Source of the DNA: Negativicutes bacterium
Lineage (GTDB): Bacteria; Bacillota_C; Negativicutes; Sporomusales_B; JARLHX01
Length of the DNA stretch: 14,192 nucleotides
Direction: 5' to 3'
Assembly (NCBI GenBank): GCA_031292015.1
Contig: JARLHY010000065.1
Coordinates: 1-14,192 of the forward strand
The notes under the pieces are model-generated. The model did no database searches and was not told the origin of the DNA. It saw nothing but the letters and a program-made list of their open reading frames with translations. The position numbers and the translations under genes were made by a program. Shown one piece after another: positions 5,349 to 12,681 of this stretch; the first letter of the stretch is position 1; each line of letters opens with the position of its first letter.

Positions 5349-6149
5349 CTATGCCAGAAGCGAGATAATCCCCTTCTGCTGATTCATCTGTTTCGCCAGA
5401 ACCATCACGCTGGCGTAAAGCTTGATGCTGGAAGCGCTGAACAGACTTGCTTCCTTGGCGATATCCGCGTCCCCCATGGTCGAGGCCGCGGACTGCAGGT
5501 TGATCGAAGACTGATTGGTGTTATCGGCGCTGAACTGGAGACTGCTGGTCACCGCCCCCAGCTCCGTCCGGTCCGAGCTGATTTGCTGAAGGCCGTTGTC
5601 AATGGTCCCCAGGCTGTTCGTCGCCGCCGCCTGAGTGGAAACGTCGGTATTGATCCCCAACGCCGCGGCCGAAGTGTCGCTGATCGACGTCGTGACCGTC
5701 TGGCCGCTGTTTGCGCCGGTCTGGGTCACAAAGTTGGTCAGACTGCCGTCGTTGGTGTTGATGCCGTTAAACTGCGTGGAGCGGGCGTTGGTGTCCAGTT
5801 GGGCGCTCAGCTGATTCATCTGCTGCTGGATGGCCGCCCGGTCGCCGTCTGTCAGTGTGCCGTTGCCAGCCTGCACAGTCAGGGTCCTCATATCCTGAAG
5901 AATGCTTGAGCTGTCGCCCATCGCGCCTTCAGCGGTATTGAGCAGCGATATCGAATTCCGGGTGTTGTCGGAGGCCTGGTCGAGACCGCCGACCTGCCCT
6001 TGCATCCCCGACAGGATCGCCAACACCGCAGGATCATCCGCGGCGCTATTGATTTTCTTTCCTGTAGCCAGCTGCTGCATCGCCTTTTGGCTGCTGGCCA
6101 GGTTCTGGCTATAGGATAGGAGTGATGGTGTAGAAGCGTTGATCTGCAC
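5349..6149 (-). CDS. Short flagellin (flagellar filament protein)
   Basis: The 266-residue product has flagellin helical domains at both ends. Residues 1-140 match the N-terminal D0/D1 region, including QLATGKKINSAADDPA, then GLDQASDN, LLNTAEGAM and VQAGNGTLTDGDRAAIQQQM. Residues 182-266 match the C-terminal region, including RTELGAVTSSLQ, DADIAKEAS and a terminal QMNQQKGIISLLA. The variable D2/D3 insert is only about 40 residues, so it makes a thin, smooth filament or is a minor filament protein. No signal peptide is present, as expected for type III export. The GTG at 6147-6149 is the only possible start, because an in-frame TGA precedes it by two codons; AGGTGA serves as SD. The gene is solitary, with its own promoter and terminator and no flagellar neighbours. 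Confidence 0.9.
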   Translation of the reverse strand: MQINASTPSLLSYSQNLASSQKAMQQLATGKKINSAADDPAVLAILSGMQGQVGGLDQASDNTRNSISLLNTAEGAMGDSSSILQDMRTLTVQAGNGTLTDGDRAAIQQQMNQLSAQLDTNARSTQFNGINTNDGSLTNFVTQTGANSGQTVTTSISDTSAAALGINTDVSTQAAATNSLGTIDNGLQQISSDRTELGAVTSSLQFSADNTNQSSINLQSAASTMGDADIAKEASLFSASSIKLYASVMVLAKQMNQQKGIISLLA

Positions 6150-6183
6150 GATGTGTCACCTGCCTGCACTGATATTTAACCCT

Positions 6184-6211
6184 ATTATAATAATACATCG
6201 CAGCACCACAA
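6184..6211 (-). promoter_or_regulatory. Predicted promoter of flagellin
   Basis: On the minus strand TTGTGG (6206-6211) is 16 bp from a perfect TATAAT (6184-6189), giving a leader of about 30 nt. No sigma-28 motif (TAAA-N15-GCCGATAA) was found upstream, which is unusual for a filament gene. The promoter is bracketed by the inverted pair CCCTATT/AATAGGG. Confidence 0.5.
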
Positions 6212-6239
6212 TCTAAAATAGGGCCAGCACCTTATTTAT

Positions 6240-6296
6240 CTGGGACTTTTGCCTCACAGTCGAGGCTAGGCACGAACTTCCTGCCTTTGCCCCCAG
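6240..6296 (-). ncRNA. Possible structured three-way-junction RNA element
   Basis: Read on the minus strand, CTGGG (6292-6296) pairs with CCCAG (6240-6244) to close a junction. The junction contains GGCA..TGCC (6282-6285 with 6269-6272) and GCCTC..GAGGC (6262-6266 with 6251-6255). The A/G-rich single-stranded joints GGCAAA and AAAAGT resemble riboswitch junctions, but I cannot match it to a known class. It lies upstream of the predicted flagellin promoter, so transcription through it needs a more distal start. It may be chance. Confidence 0.25.
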
Positions 6297-6301
6297 AGCG
6301 C

Positions 6302-6335
6302 GGAAAAGACCGGGACAGCATTCCCGGCCTTTTCC
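6302..6335 (-). terminator. Likely bidirectional terminator hairpin
   Basis: GGAAAAGACCGGGA (6302-6315) and TCCCGGCCTTTTCC (6322-6335) form a 14-bp stem with a single mismatch and a 6-nt loop. The U-rich part is within the stem on both strands. It lies 78 nt after the stop of the small membrane protein and ahead of the flagellin unit, so it separates them. Confidence 0.6.
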
Positions 6336-6413
6336 CGTGGCGGGTCCGTACTAGCTGGTGATCGAGCTAAAACGCCACTTAATCTATATATATGCGTGTC
6401 ATGCCGGATTAGT

Positions 6414-6638
6414 CTAAACTCCGAGAACCTTTTTTAGCGCCACATAAGCCCAGCCGCAGATATAGAAGAACGCCGCTGCCAGCGCCGCGGCTTTGGTCCG
6501 CCTTTTCACGACATAGGCTCTCCGGTAGTCGCCTTTTGTCCGCAGGCGAAAAGCCACGAGAGCGCCGAGCACAATGACGAGGACAAATACCGTCACCGCG
6601 AAGCCGGGGTGCCCGGGACCAAAGCTTTGATACTCCAC
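6414..6638 (-). CDS. Small two-helix membrane protein, unknown function
   Basis: The predicted 74-residue protein has two membrane helices (about residues 13-30 and 50-68). They are joined by a strongly basic loop RLRTKGDYRRAYVVKRRTK, so by the positive-inside rule the loop is cytoplasmic and both ends are outside. I recognise no family. A longer frame begins at an ATG at 6686, but the GTG at 6636-6638 is better placed, 7 nt after AGGCGG, and removes an implausible N-terminus. An AGGAGGG further upstream precedes an ATG in another frame that leads to a poor protein. The gene diverges from the MATE transporter gene and shares a 211-bp intergenic region with it, which has overlapping inverted repeats. 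Confidence 0.6.
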   Translation of the reverse strand: MEYQSFGPGHPGFAVTVFVLVIVLGALVAFRLRTKGDYRRAYVVKRRTKAAALAAAFFYICGWAYVALKKVLGV

Positions 6639-6737
6639 AATGTTTCCGCCTCTCTCTGAGCTGCATAACCCTCCTGGCAAAACCATATTCGCCGGCAGTA
6701 AAAAACATTCCAGCTAAGCGGCGCCGGCCGAAAATAT

Positions 6738-6769
6738 GCGGCTCGTTTCCTGCTGAGCCGCCGGAAACG
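6738..6769. repeat. Two overlapping inverted repeats between divergent genes
   Basis: GCGGCTC/GAGCCGC (6738-6744, 6755-6761) and CGTTTCC/GGAAACG (6744-6750, 6763-6769) are each perfect 7-bp pairs. They interlock so that only one hairpin can form at a time. They end 12 bp before the MATE -35 element and may be a regulator site for the exporter. Confidence 0.45.
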
Positions 6770-6781
6770 ATGAGATTTTAT

Positions 6782-6809
6782 TTGAATAATAGCCTGATTC
6801 AGTTACAAT
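6782..6809 (+). promoter_or_regulatory. Predicted promoter of the MATE transporter
   Basis: TTGAAT (6782-6787) is 16 bp from TACAAT (6804-6809). The leader to the ATG is about 34 nt and contains the SD TAGGAG. Confidence 0.6.
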
Positions 6810-6849
6810 AGAAGACACAGTCCTTGCGGTCGGACAATAGGAGCGTATC

Positions 6850-8214
6850 ATGCGTCAGATCAATCAGCAGCCTGTCTGGAAAGCTCTCTTTTTCTTTGTT
6901 GTGCCGCTCATGCTCAGCAACATGCTGCAATCCACCGGCACTACTGTCAGCAGTATGCTGCTGGGACGGATGGTCAGCCTGGAAGCGCTGGCCGCCGTTT
7001 CGGCCTTTTTTCCGGTTCTGTTCACCCTGATCGCGTTTATCATCGGCGTCGGCAGCGGCAGCTCGGTGCTGATCGGTCAGGCTTATGGCGCCAAAAACTA
7101 CCCCCAGCTGCGAATTATCATGGGTACTACCCTGACGTTCACTTTCGCGCTGGGGGTGCTTATGGCCATCCTCGGCGGAACCTTCACCCGCGAAGTTCTG
7201 CTCCTCATCAAGACTCCGGTCAACATCATCGATGACAGCATGATCTACGGAAGGATAACCTTCGCGGCATTGCCTGTACTGTTTCTCTACGCCGTTTATA
7301 CCACTTTTCTGCGGGGCACCGGTGATTCCAAGACACCTTTTTATTTTCTCATTTTCAGCACCATCCTCAGCCTGCTTCTCACTCCGGCCCTCATTCTCGG
7401 CTGGGCCGGCCTGCCGGCGCTCGGGGTCGGCGGTGCCGCTTACGCCAGCGTCCTTTCCTCATTGACGGCGTTTATCGTGCTGCTGGCCTACCTGGTCGGC
7501 GTGGATCATCCCTTAAAATTCGACCGGGCCATGCTTAAACATCTGCGCATTGACGGCCGCATCCTGAAGCTTTTGCTGAAAATCGGCGTACCGACAAGCA
7601 TCCAGATGATTTTCATCTCCCTGTCCGAGATCGCCCTGTTGGCCCTGGTCAATACCTACGGTTCCAGCGCCACAGCCGCCTATGGTGCAGTGAATCAGGT
7701 CATCAGTTATGTTGAGATGCCGGCTGTCAGTCTGGGGATCGCGGTTTCGGTTTTCGGCGCCCAGGCCATTGGAGCAGGTGAACCCGATCGGCTGCGGGCC
7801 ATACTGCGGGCAGGGGTTTTTCTCAGTTACGCCGTCGGCGGCCTGTTGATCACCCTCACATATCTTTCCGGCCGCACCGTGCTGGGCTGGTTTCTGACCG
7901 ATCCGGCGACCCTTGAGATGTCGTATCGGCTGCTTGTCATCAACCTGTGGGCCGATCTGATCTTCGGCAACCTTACCGTGCTGTCCGGTTTGATGCGCGC
8001 CAGCGGCAACGTCTTTTGGCCGACAGCCTTATCCATACTGTCGATCTGGGGCGTTTTGATCCCTGTCGCCTATTACCTCTCCCCCCGGCTGGGCATCGAC
8101 GGCATCTGGCTGGCCTACCCGGTCCAGTTTGCGGCCGGCCTTCTCCTGCAATTTTGCTACTACTATTTCTTCTGGCGCAACAGGCAGCATAAAATGCTGC
8201 TTGCCCAAAAATAA
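6850..8214 (+). CDS. MATE-family multidrug/metabolite efflux transporter
   Basis: This 454-residue protein is a MATE (MatE, NorM/DinF-like) secondary transporter. It would export organic cations, drugs or metabolites across the inner membrane using a sodium or proton gradient. It has about 12 membrane helices in two homologous six-helix halves. Family landmarks are the P20-centred first helix, GQAYGAKN (76-83) after helix 2, and RGTGDSKTP (155-163) after helix 4. The matching second-half segments are FGAQAIGAGE and LMRASGNVFWP. Length is normal. The ATG at 6850 follows TAGGAG at 6 nt. It is the only plus-strand gene, divergent from a small membrane protein and convergent, 8 nt apart, with the next gene; no terminator hairpin separates the convergent pair. 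Substrate is unknown. Confidence 0.93.
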   Translation: MRQINQQPVWKALFFFVVPLMLSNMLQSTGTTVSSMLLGRMVSLEALAAVSAFFPVLFTLIAFIIGVGSGSSVLIGQAYGAKNYPQLRIIMGTTLTFTFALGVLMAILGGTFTREVLLLIKTPVNIIDDSMIYGRITFAALPVLFLYAVYTTFLRGTGDSKTPFYFLIFSTILSLLLTPALILGWAGLPALGVGGAAYASVLSSLTAFIVLLAYLVGVDHPLKFDRAMLKHLRIDGRILKLLLKIGVPTSIQMIFISLSEIALLALVNTYGSSATAAYGAVNQVISYVEMPAVSLGIAVSVFGAQAIGAGEPDRLRAILRAGVFLSYAVGGLLITLTYLSGRTVLGWFLTDPATLEMSYRLLVINLWADLIFGNLTVLSGLMRASGNVFWPTALSILSIWGVLIPVAYYLSPRLGIDGIWLAYPVQFAAGLLLQFCYYYFFWRNRQHKMLLAQK

Positions 8215-8222
8215 ACACCGCT

Positions 8223-9155
8223 TCAGGGAGTCACTGAATCTTTCAGTTCCTCTTTATTAACCGCCGCAACAACTTCCCCCGTGAAATCCAGCCAGGTGTT
8301 CCCGTAAAACCACCTGGACCCGCCGGGGCTCGTTTCGTCAGTCCGGGACGGATTGCCCCAGCTAAGGCGGACCTGCTCCTTGGTCATGCCTTTTTTCACT
8401 TCACCGGCCACCACCGAGTTCCAGACCTCCTGGGACCATCCTGCCTGCTGCCGCGGATCTTCCAGAAAGAGGACCTGCTGCCAGGGCAGCCCGGCCGACC
8501 AACTGTTCGCCGGCTGATTCGTCCAGCTATAGGCAATGGGAAGGACCGCCTTCTGCCCGTGCACCGATACCACCAGCCACACAGGCTCCGCCGACTGGAT
8601 CCCGTCCCAGACGTCAGTCACCAGGATCGGCGTGCCCAGCGGCACGGTCAGCGACAATGGACCCGGATTTGTTGCCGGATCGGCGACGCCGATCAGCGTC
8701 GTGCGTTTCGTATAGATCGTCCTGCCGACAAATTGCTGCCTGGCGTTTTCCCGGTCCCGGGCAGGCGCCAGGCCTTCCAGCTGGCCGCGGATCGTCCGCC
8801 CGGCCAGCTTCATGCCGGTCTCCCGTTCCTCCATATGGACAATATAGTCGAACACCGGATCAGCGGTCGCGACAACCCTGATGATGGTTACCTGCTTGGC
8901 AACATGCGCGGCGTAAGGTATCCGGCCCGCCTGATCGCCCTGCCAGCCGCGGGCAGCCTGATCTTCGGCGTAAATATCGTAGCCATCATCTTGTTTGTCA
9001 GCCGGAAGAGCCAAAAACACGAAACTCTGCCCAACCCAGGACTCCACCGGCAGGTTGGCCGAAGGCGGTCCGGCCTCTTCCGCCAGGGCACTTCCCGAAA
9101 AACCCGCCAGCATTAGTCCGATCGCCAAAATCAACCGCAAAACACCTATTTTCAT
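8223..9155 (-). CDS. Secreted protein with C-terminal SmpA/BamE-like domain
   Basis: The 310-residue protein starts with a clear Sec signal peptide: MKIGVLRLIL, a hydrophobic core, and SALA before EEAG, so cleavage falls after about residue 25. There is no lipobox cysteine. The large middle part (about 35-245) is beta-rich and unrecognised, with two segments (near WVGQSFVFLAL and TRTIYTKRTTL-like stretches) that suggest SH3-like or barrel repeats. Residues 256-300, with GMTKEQVRLSWGNPSRTDE then a WFYG..WLDF strand, match the SmpA/OmlA (BamE-like) pattern seen in many envelope proteins. A periplasmic or cell-surface location is expected. GGGGTGAG gives the ribosome site 5 nt before the ATG. 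The gene is monocistronic and converges on the MATE gene. Confidence 0.72.
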   Translation of the reverse strand: MKIGVLRLILAIGLMLAGFSGSALAEEAGPPSANLPVESWVGQSFVFLALPADKQDDGYDIYAEDQAARGWQGDQAGRIPYAAHVAKQVTIIRVVATADPVFDYIVHMEERETGMKLAGRTIRGQLEGLAPARDRENARQQFVGRTIYTKRTTLIGVADPATNPGPLSLTVPLGTPILVTDVWDGIQSAEPVWLVVSVHGQKAVLPIAYSWTNQPANSWSAGLPWQQVLFLEDPRQQAGWSQEVWNSVVAGEVKKGMTKEQVRLSWGNPSRTDETSPGGSRWFYGNTWLDFTGEVVAAVNKEELKDSVTP

Positions 9156-9223
9156 TCTCTCACCCCTGTCGTAATTTTTGTTTCATGATTTACATATTCT
9201 TCCACAAGGTAGGCGATCTCCTC

Positions 9224-9235
9224 TTAGCCGGCTAA
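9224..9235. repeat. Palindrome TTAGCCGGCTAA upstream of the secreted protein gene
   Basis: A perfect 12-bp palindrome lies about 70 bp upstream of the secreted protein's ATG, in a 250-bp gap otherwise holding only the hairpin at 9335-9375. It may be an operator. No clear -35/-10 pair is visible between it and the gene. Confidence 0.35.
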
Positions 9236-9334
9236 AAAATCGGGGAAGAAGGTGCACTGTTATCATTTCCGGCCGGACCGCAAAGCGTTCCTGCACTGCT
9301 GGGCGTACAATACTGATTGGATGTTGACGCGAAA

Positions 9335-9375
9335 TAACCTCGCTGATCAGGCTTAACACCGTTTCAGCGAGGTTA
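9335..9375 (-). terminator. Terminator after the membrane-module operon, possibly bidirectional
   Basis: TAACCTCGCTGA (9335-9346) and TCAGCGAGGTTA (9364-9375) form a perfect 12-bp stem with a 17-nt loop. It lies 30 nt past the stop of the last operon gene; on the minus strand TTTCGCG follows. On the plus strand the better T-run CTGTTTTT follows, so it may also stop plus-strand transcription. Confidence 0.65.
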
Positions 9376-9405
9376 CTGTTTTTAAAAATCTGTTTCGTAG
9401 CCGCT

Positions 9406-10530
9406 TTATCCCACTTTGACCGTACAGTGAATCCCGCCCTTGTGGACTTCGCGCTCCGCTGCGCCGACCAGCCATTCCGGCATCACCGGTTCGACCGCCG
9501 ACAGGGAGCAGCTCGTCTGAATACGGACAGACCCTCGCTCTTCGATGAGTTTCAGACCACTCTGGCTCGCGGCCACTGTCGCCAGATCCTCCCGCGAAAC
9601 CGCCACGCCCAGGAGGCAGAACTCCTTCTCGCCAGCCTGTTTGAACACGTTGACAGCAATATTCTCCAGGGTCGGCACCTGCTCGAAAATCCGCAGGATC
9701 ACCTGCACCATCGCCGCCGAGACCGCCTCGGCGTAAAGTTGATTGAGATTGGTCAGGGAACGGTCGACTACAGAATATCTTCCTGACTGGATTTCCTGCC
9801 ACTCGGTTCGCGGGACAAACTCGTCGTCCGGCATTTTGAAAGATATCAGCGCATTCGGGCCGCTGAGTTCTATTCCGCCGCGCAGGACGAAAGGCACCTC
9901 CACCACTGCGGCCGTCCCCTGGCAGGCATCCAGGACCGTGTCAGGTTTTCCGTCCAACAATTTCTTGATCCTGACGACGCGTTCATTCTCATCGTAGTCA
10001 AATTCAACCCGGGCCTTCTCCACCGCATCATGGAACTCGGCAAGCAGCCGGGCGGCCTCGGCTTCGGCGGCGGCCACAGCGGCAGTAATCGCCCGGCGCT
10101 GATCTTCCACCTGGCGGTAGACCATGAGTCCGGCAACCAATACCGACAGTATCGACAGAATTCCGGCCGGAGTATCAAGAACAGTGAAGTCAACAAAAAC
10201 AGCCAGGGCCAAAACCCCGCCCACAGCCTTCAGATGAGGCTTATACTGCTCCCTGACCCGTTTTTCCGCCTCAGGCGCCAGATAGCTGAAATCAGGAGTC
10301 TCCGGCGGAACATATTCCTTCCGCTCCAGATATGGAGTGTAGTCGAACTGCTCATAGGAAAATCCGCTGAGGCCCCTGAGCAGCTCCATCCGCGAAAGAT
10401 ACTGCTGGTATTCCCTGCGTTTGGCCCGCTGTTCGTCATCCTCAAGGCTATCGCGGATCATGCTGACCGCCTGAGACACCCCTTCATCCTTCGAGGTCCG
10501 CAACGTTCGGTGAGTTGCTTCGCCTGCCAT
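9406..10530 (-). CDS. Unknown two-helix membrane protein with coiled coil
   Basis: I do not recognise this 374-residue protein. Residues 1-100 are charged and helical, with a Tyr/Pro-rich stretch (YTPYLERKEYVPPETPDFSY). Residues 101-138 form two closely spaced membrane helices. Residues 140-180 are an Ala/Glu-rich coiled coil (AAVAAAEAEAARLLAEFHDA). A soluble alpha/beta domain of about 190 residues follows. There is no signal peptide, so both soluble parts are probably cytoplasmic. It is the last gene of the DUF350-SPFH-Tim44 run, 150 nt after the Tim44 gene, with an AGAGGG ribosome site about 8 nt before the ATG and a terminator after it. The context suggests a membrane-envelope role alongside the SPFH protein; the coiled coil could mediate assembly. 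A separate promoter in the 150-nt gap was not found. Confidence 0.75.
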   Translation of the reverse strand: MAGEATHRTLRTSKDEGVSQAVSMIRDSLEDDEQRAKRREYQQYLSRMELLRGLSGFSYEQFDYTPYLERKEYVPPETPDFSYLAPEAEKRVREQYKPHLKAVGGVLALAVFVDFTVLDTPAGILSILSVLVAGLMVYRQVEDQRRAITAAVAAAEAEAARLLAEFHDAVEKARVEFDYDENERVVRIKKLLDGKPDTVLDACQGTAAVVEVPFVLRGGIELSGPNALISFKMPDDEFVPRTEWQEIQSGRYSVVDRSLTNLNQLYAEAVSAAMVQVILRIFEQVPTLENIAVNVFKQAGEKEFCLLGVAVSREDLATVAASQSGLKLIEERGSVRIQTSCSLSAVEPVMPEWLVGAAEREVHKGGIHCTVKVG

Positions 10531-10680
10531 TACTACACCCTCTTTTCATAAACCGGTGGCAAAACCGCCTTGAGCGATTTATATTCCAGTAGCTATCCCG
10601 TACAGCCAGTATTCGGTGTCTATTTACCCATTTCCTGCCAAATAGCAGCAAAATATCCCAAGCACCGGTGCAGAGCGACA

Positions 10681-11601
10681 CTAACCGAGATTAAGTTGTT
10701 CTATCTCGCTGAGAACCCAGTCGAAATCGTATTTATTGACCTTAGAATGACAATATTCGCATTCTCCGGCAGCGTTGATTGCAAGCGGCGAACCGCAGTT
10801 CGGACACTGGACGCTCTTCACTCCTTCGCCAATCCGCGTAACGGCCTTGACCGACCGCATGAACGACCATTTTTCGTCCCAGGTCTTCAGCGCATTCGAG
10901 CCTGAAACCGTCTTGCCGCTTTCATCGACAGTATAATCCTTGGCCGTCGCCGCGATCCAGACATCAATGGTATCGTAATTCTCATCCGACCGGATGCTCA
11001 CGATTTCGGCCCGGTCCAGCGACAGTTCATCCAGCCGGTTGAAGGTGTGATTGCGCAAATACTCATCCAGTTGCAGCTGGAAACGGGAATAAACGGCGTC
11101 CGAAAGAAACAGCCGGGCCGGCCCCATGTCGCGCCTGCACCAGGAGTTTTCAATTTCGAAGAACGCCGTGGAGATCTTATCCTGAAAAACCTGTTCATTA
11201 AACCCCGGATCCCGGCTTTTCAGCCTGGCGATTTCCTCTGCCAGCGCAGAGTCTATGCGAACCGCGGGCGCTTCGCCCCGAAACACTGCGTCGCCGCTGT
11301 CCGGTACGCTTTTCTCGCCCCGTTTAATCCAGATATAGAAAATGACCGCCACGCTGACTGCTGCAATAATCAGCAGAATCGACCAAAAACTCGAATCGGC
11401 TGAGGACGAGGAATACGGTGAAAAAAAGAGAAAAGAGGACGAACTGTGGGAACTTCCGCCCCAGGATGACGGGCCGCCGGATGAGAATGAGGATGAAGAC
11501 CGCGAGGAATGGCCCCCGCCGGCCCTCGCCAGCGCAAGTGAGTACTGACAAAAAACCACAGCCTGTATCGATAAAAAAGCAGCCAATTGTTTGCGGCTCA
11601 T
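10681..11601 (-). CDS. Tim44-like membrane protein with C-terminal zinc ribbon
   Basis: The 306-residue protein begins with a signal peptide ending near ALA (residue 25). A Ser/Gly low-complexity linker (27-71) follows, then one membrane helix (72-92) and a Tim44-like domain (about 115-260), with DPGFNEQVFQDKIS, WCRRDMGPARLFLSD and YLRNHTFNRLDEL-type segments. The C-terminal zinc ribbon has four cysteines, Cys266, Cys269, Cys281 and Cys284 (CPNCG and CEYCH). The Tim44 fold is a membrane-associated ligand- or protein-binding module. Topology predicts the linker outside and the Tim44 and zinc parts in the cytoplasm. The ATG follows AAGGAG at 6 nt, and the gene starts 10 nt after the SPFH gene stop, a clear operon arrangement. 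Tim44-ZnR proteins are known neighbours of SPFH/YdjI-type proteins; the exact job is unknown. Confidence 0.85.
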   Translation of the reverse strand: MSRKQLAAFLSIQAVVFCQYSLALARAGGGHSSRSSSSFSSGGPSSWGGSSHSSSSFLFFSPYSSSSADSSFWSILLIIAAVSVAVIFYIWIKRGEKSVPDSGDAVFRGEAPAVRIDSALAEEIARLKSRDPGFNEQVFQDKISTAFFEIENSWCRRDMGPARLFLSDAVYSRFQLQLDEYLRNHTFNRLDELSLDRAEIVSIRSDENYDTIDVWIAATAKDYTVDESGKTVSGSNALKTWDEKWSFMRSVKAVTRIGEGVKSVQCPNCGSPLAINAAGECEYCHSKVNKYDFDWVLSEIEQLNLG

Positions 11602-11611
11602 ACCCGGCTCC

Positions 11612-12628
11612 TTACAATTTGCTTAAAATTTCACTTTTTTTGCCGTCATATTCCTCTTGAGTAATCAAACCGGCGTCAAGCATTTTTTTCAGTTTCGCAA
11701 GCGTCTCAACCGGGTCGGACGCAGCGACAGCCGGACCCTGGCCGGGATTTTGGCCAAACATTTGCGCCATACCGCCGACCATTGTCTGCCCAAGACCGAG
11801 ACCGGCCCCCAGTCCCACCGCCGTCCCGGCGGCACCCTCATTTCGCGCGGCATCCCGCAAGGCTTGTAGTTGCTGCATCTGGGCATAGTTCAGGCCAACA
11901 GTCTTGGCGGCTTCGGCGTCGACAATCGCGTTGGCCAGCTTGCCAATCCGGGCGGTAGTATCGTCATCAAAATCGGTATTCTCGATCCTGAAATCGGTCA
12001 TAGTGAACCCAAGATCCTCGAATACCGCGCTGAGTTTGACAGCCAGCTGCCCAGCCAGTTCCTCCCGGTTTTTATCCACTTCAATGTACGAATAGTTGGA
12101 TTCGGCCATCAGGTCGGTCAGTGGTTGCAGGATCTTGTCAGTAAGAACGGTGGTGATGTCTGAAACCCGCATGCTGTTCCTCACGCCGGCTATATTGATG
12201 AAAAATTCGCTTGGTTTGGCGAACTTGAAGGAAAAGTTGCCGAAAGCCCGCAACCCAACCGGGAAATGATAGACCGGATCCAGATATTTGACCGGCGCTT
12301 TGGTGCCCCATTTCTGATTGAGGATTTCAGTGACCCTGACGAAGTAGATGCCGACCTTATGCTCGCTCTCAAAGGCCTGCATAAACTTCGTGAGCGTGGT
12401 TATGAAGGGGATGTTGGCGGTCTGCAGCTCGTACAGGCCGGGTTCCAGATGGACGGCCTGGACCTTGCCCTCATAAACGAAAATCGCCGCCTGTCCGGGA
12501 TTGACAAGCAGTTTTGACGCATTTTTTATCTCATCGCCCCGGTCCGTCCACTTATAAATCAGATCGTCAGCCAGGGGATCTTTCCATTCGATGACTGCTC
12601 GCAGCTGGTTTGAACTGAATAAACCCAT
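11612..12628 (-). CDS. SPFH-domain protein (COG4260/YdjI-like) with SHOCT tail
   Basis: The 338-residue protein matches the YdjI-type SPFH (stomatin/prohibitin) family formerly called virion core protein. Residues 1-240 carry the signatures VIEWKDP, DEIKNASKLLV, EPGLYELQTANIP, QKWGTKAPV, LRAFGNFSF and FRIENTDF. A helical and Gly-rich stretch (about 250-300, GTAVGLGAGLGLGQTMVGG) follows. Instead of the usual zinc ribbon the protein ends in a SHOCT domain (305-338, LKKMLDAGLITQEEYDGKK). SPFH proteins oligomerise at membranes and organise microdomains or stress complexes, and SHOCT is an oligomerisation or anchoring module. No membrane helix is evident, so attachment may be through partners. The ATG has a modest AAGAAGG site. 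It lies 53 nt after the DUF350 gene and 10 nt before the Tim44-ZnR gene, whose zinc ribbon may replace the missing one in trans. Confidence 0.9.
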   Translation of the reverse strand: MGLFSSNQLRAVIEWKDPLADDLIYKWTDRGDEIKNASKLLVNPGQAAIFVYEGKVQAVHLEPGLYELQTANIPFITTLTKFMQAFESEHKVGIYFVRVTEILNQKWGTKAPVKYLDPVYHFPVGLRAFGNFSFKFAKPSEFFINIAGVRNSMRVSDITTVLTDKILQPLTDLMAESNYSYIEVDKNREELAGQLAVKLSAVFEDLGFTMTDFRIENTDFDDDTTARIGKLANAIVDAEAAKTVGLNYAQMQQLQALRDAARNEGAAGTAVGLGAGLGLGQTMVGGMAQMFGQNPGQGPAVAASDPVETLAKLKKMLDAGLITQEEYDGKKSEILSKL

Positions 12629-12681
12629 ATACCTTCTTCCCTTCTTCCAATGGTTGTGCTATAAATTGCAGGACAGTCAGG

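Noticed and set aside
9253..9357. 34-codon plus-strand frame beginning GTGCACTG and ending in the hairpin loop
   Set aside because: The purine-rich GGGGAAGAAG directly abuts the GTG, too close for an SD, and no promoter is visible.
10484..10681. 65-codon minus-strand frame in the gap between the Tim44 gene and the last operon gene
   Set aside because: It overlaps the following gene by about 47 nt, lacks an SD and has a random-looking composition. The gap holds a GCACCGGTGC palindrome (10662-10671) and no clear promoter.
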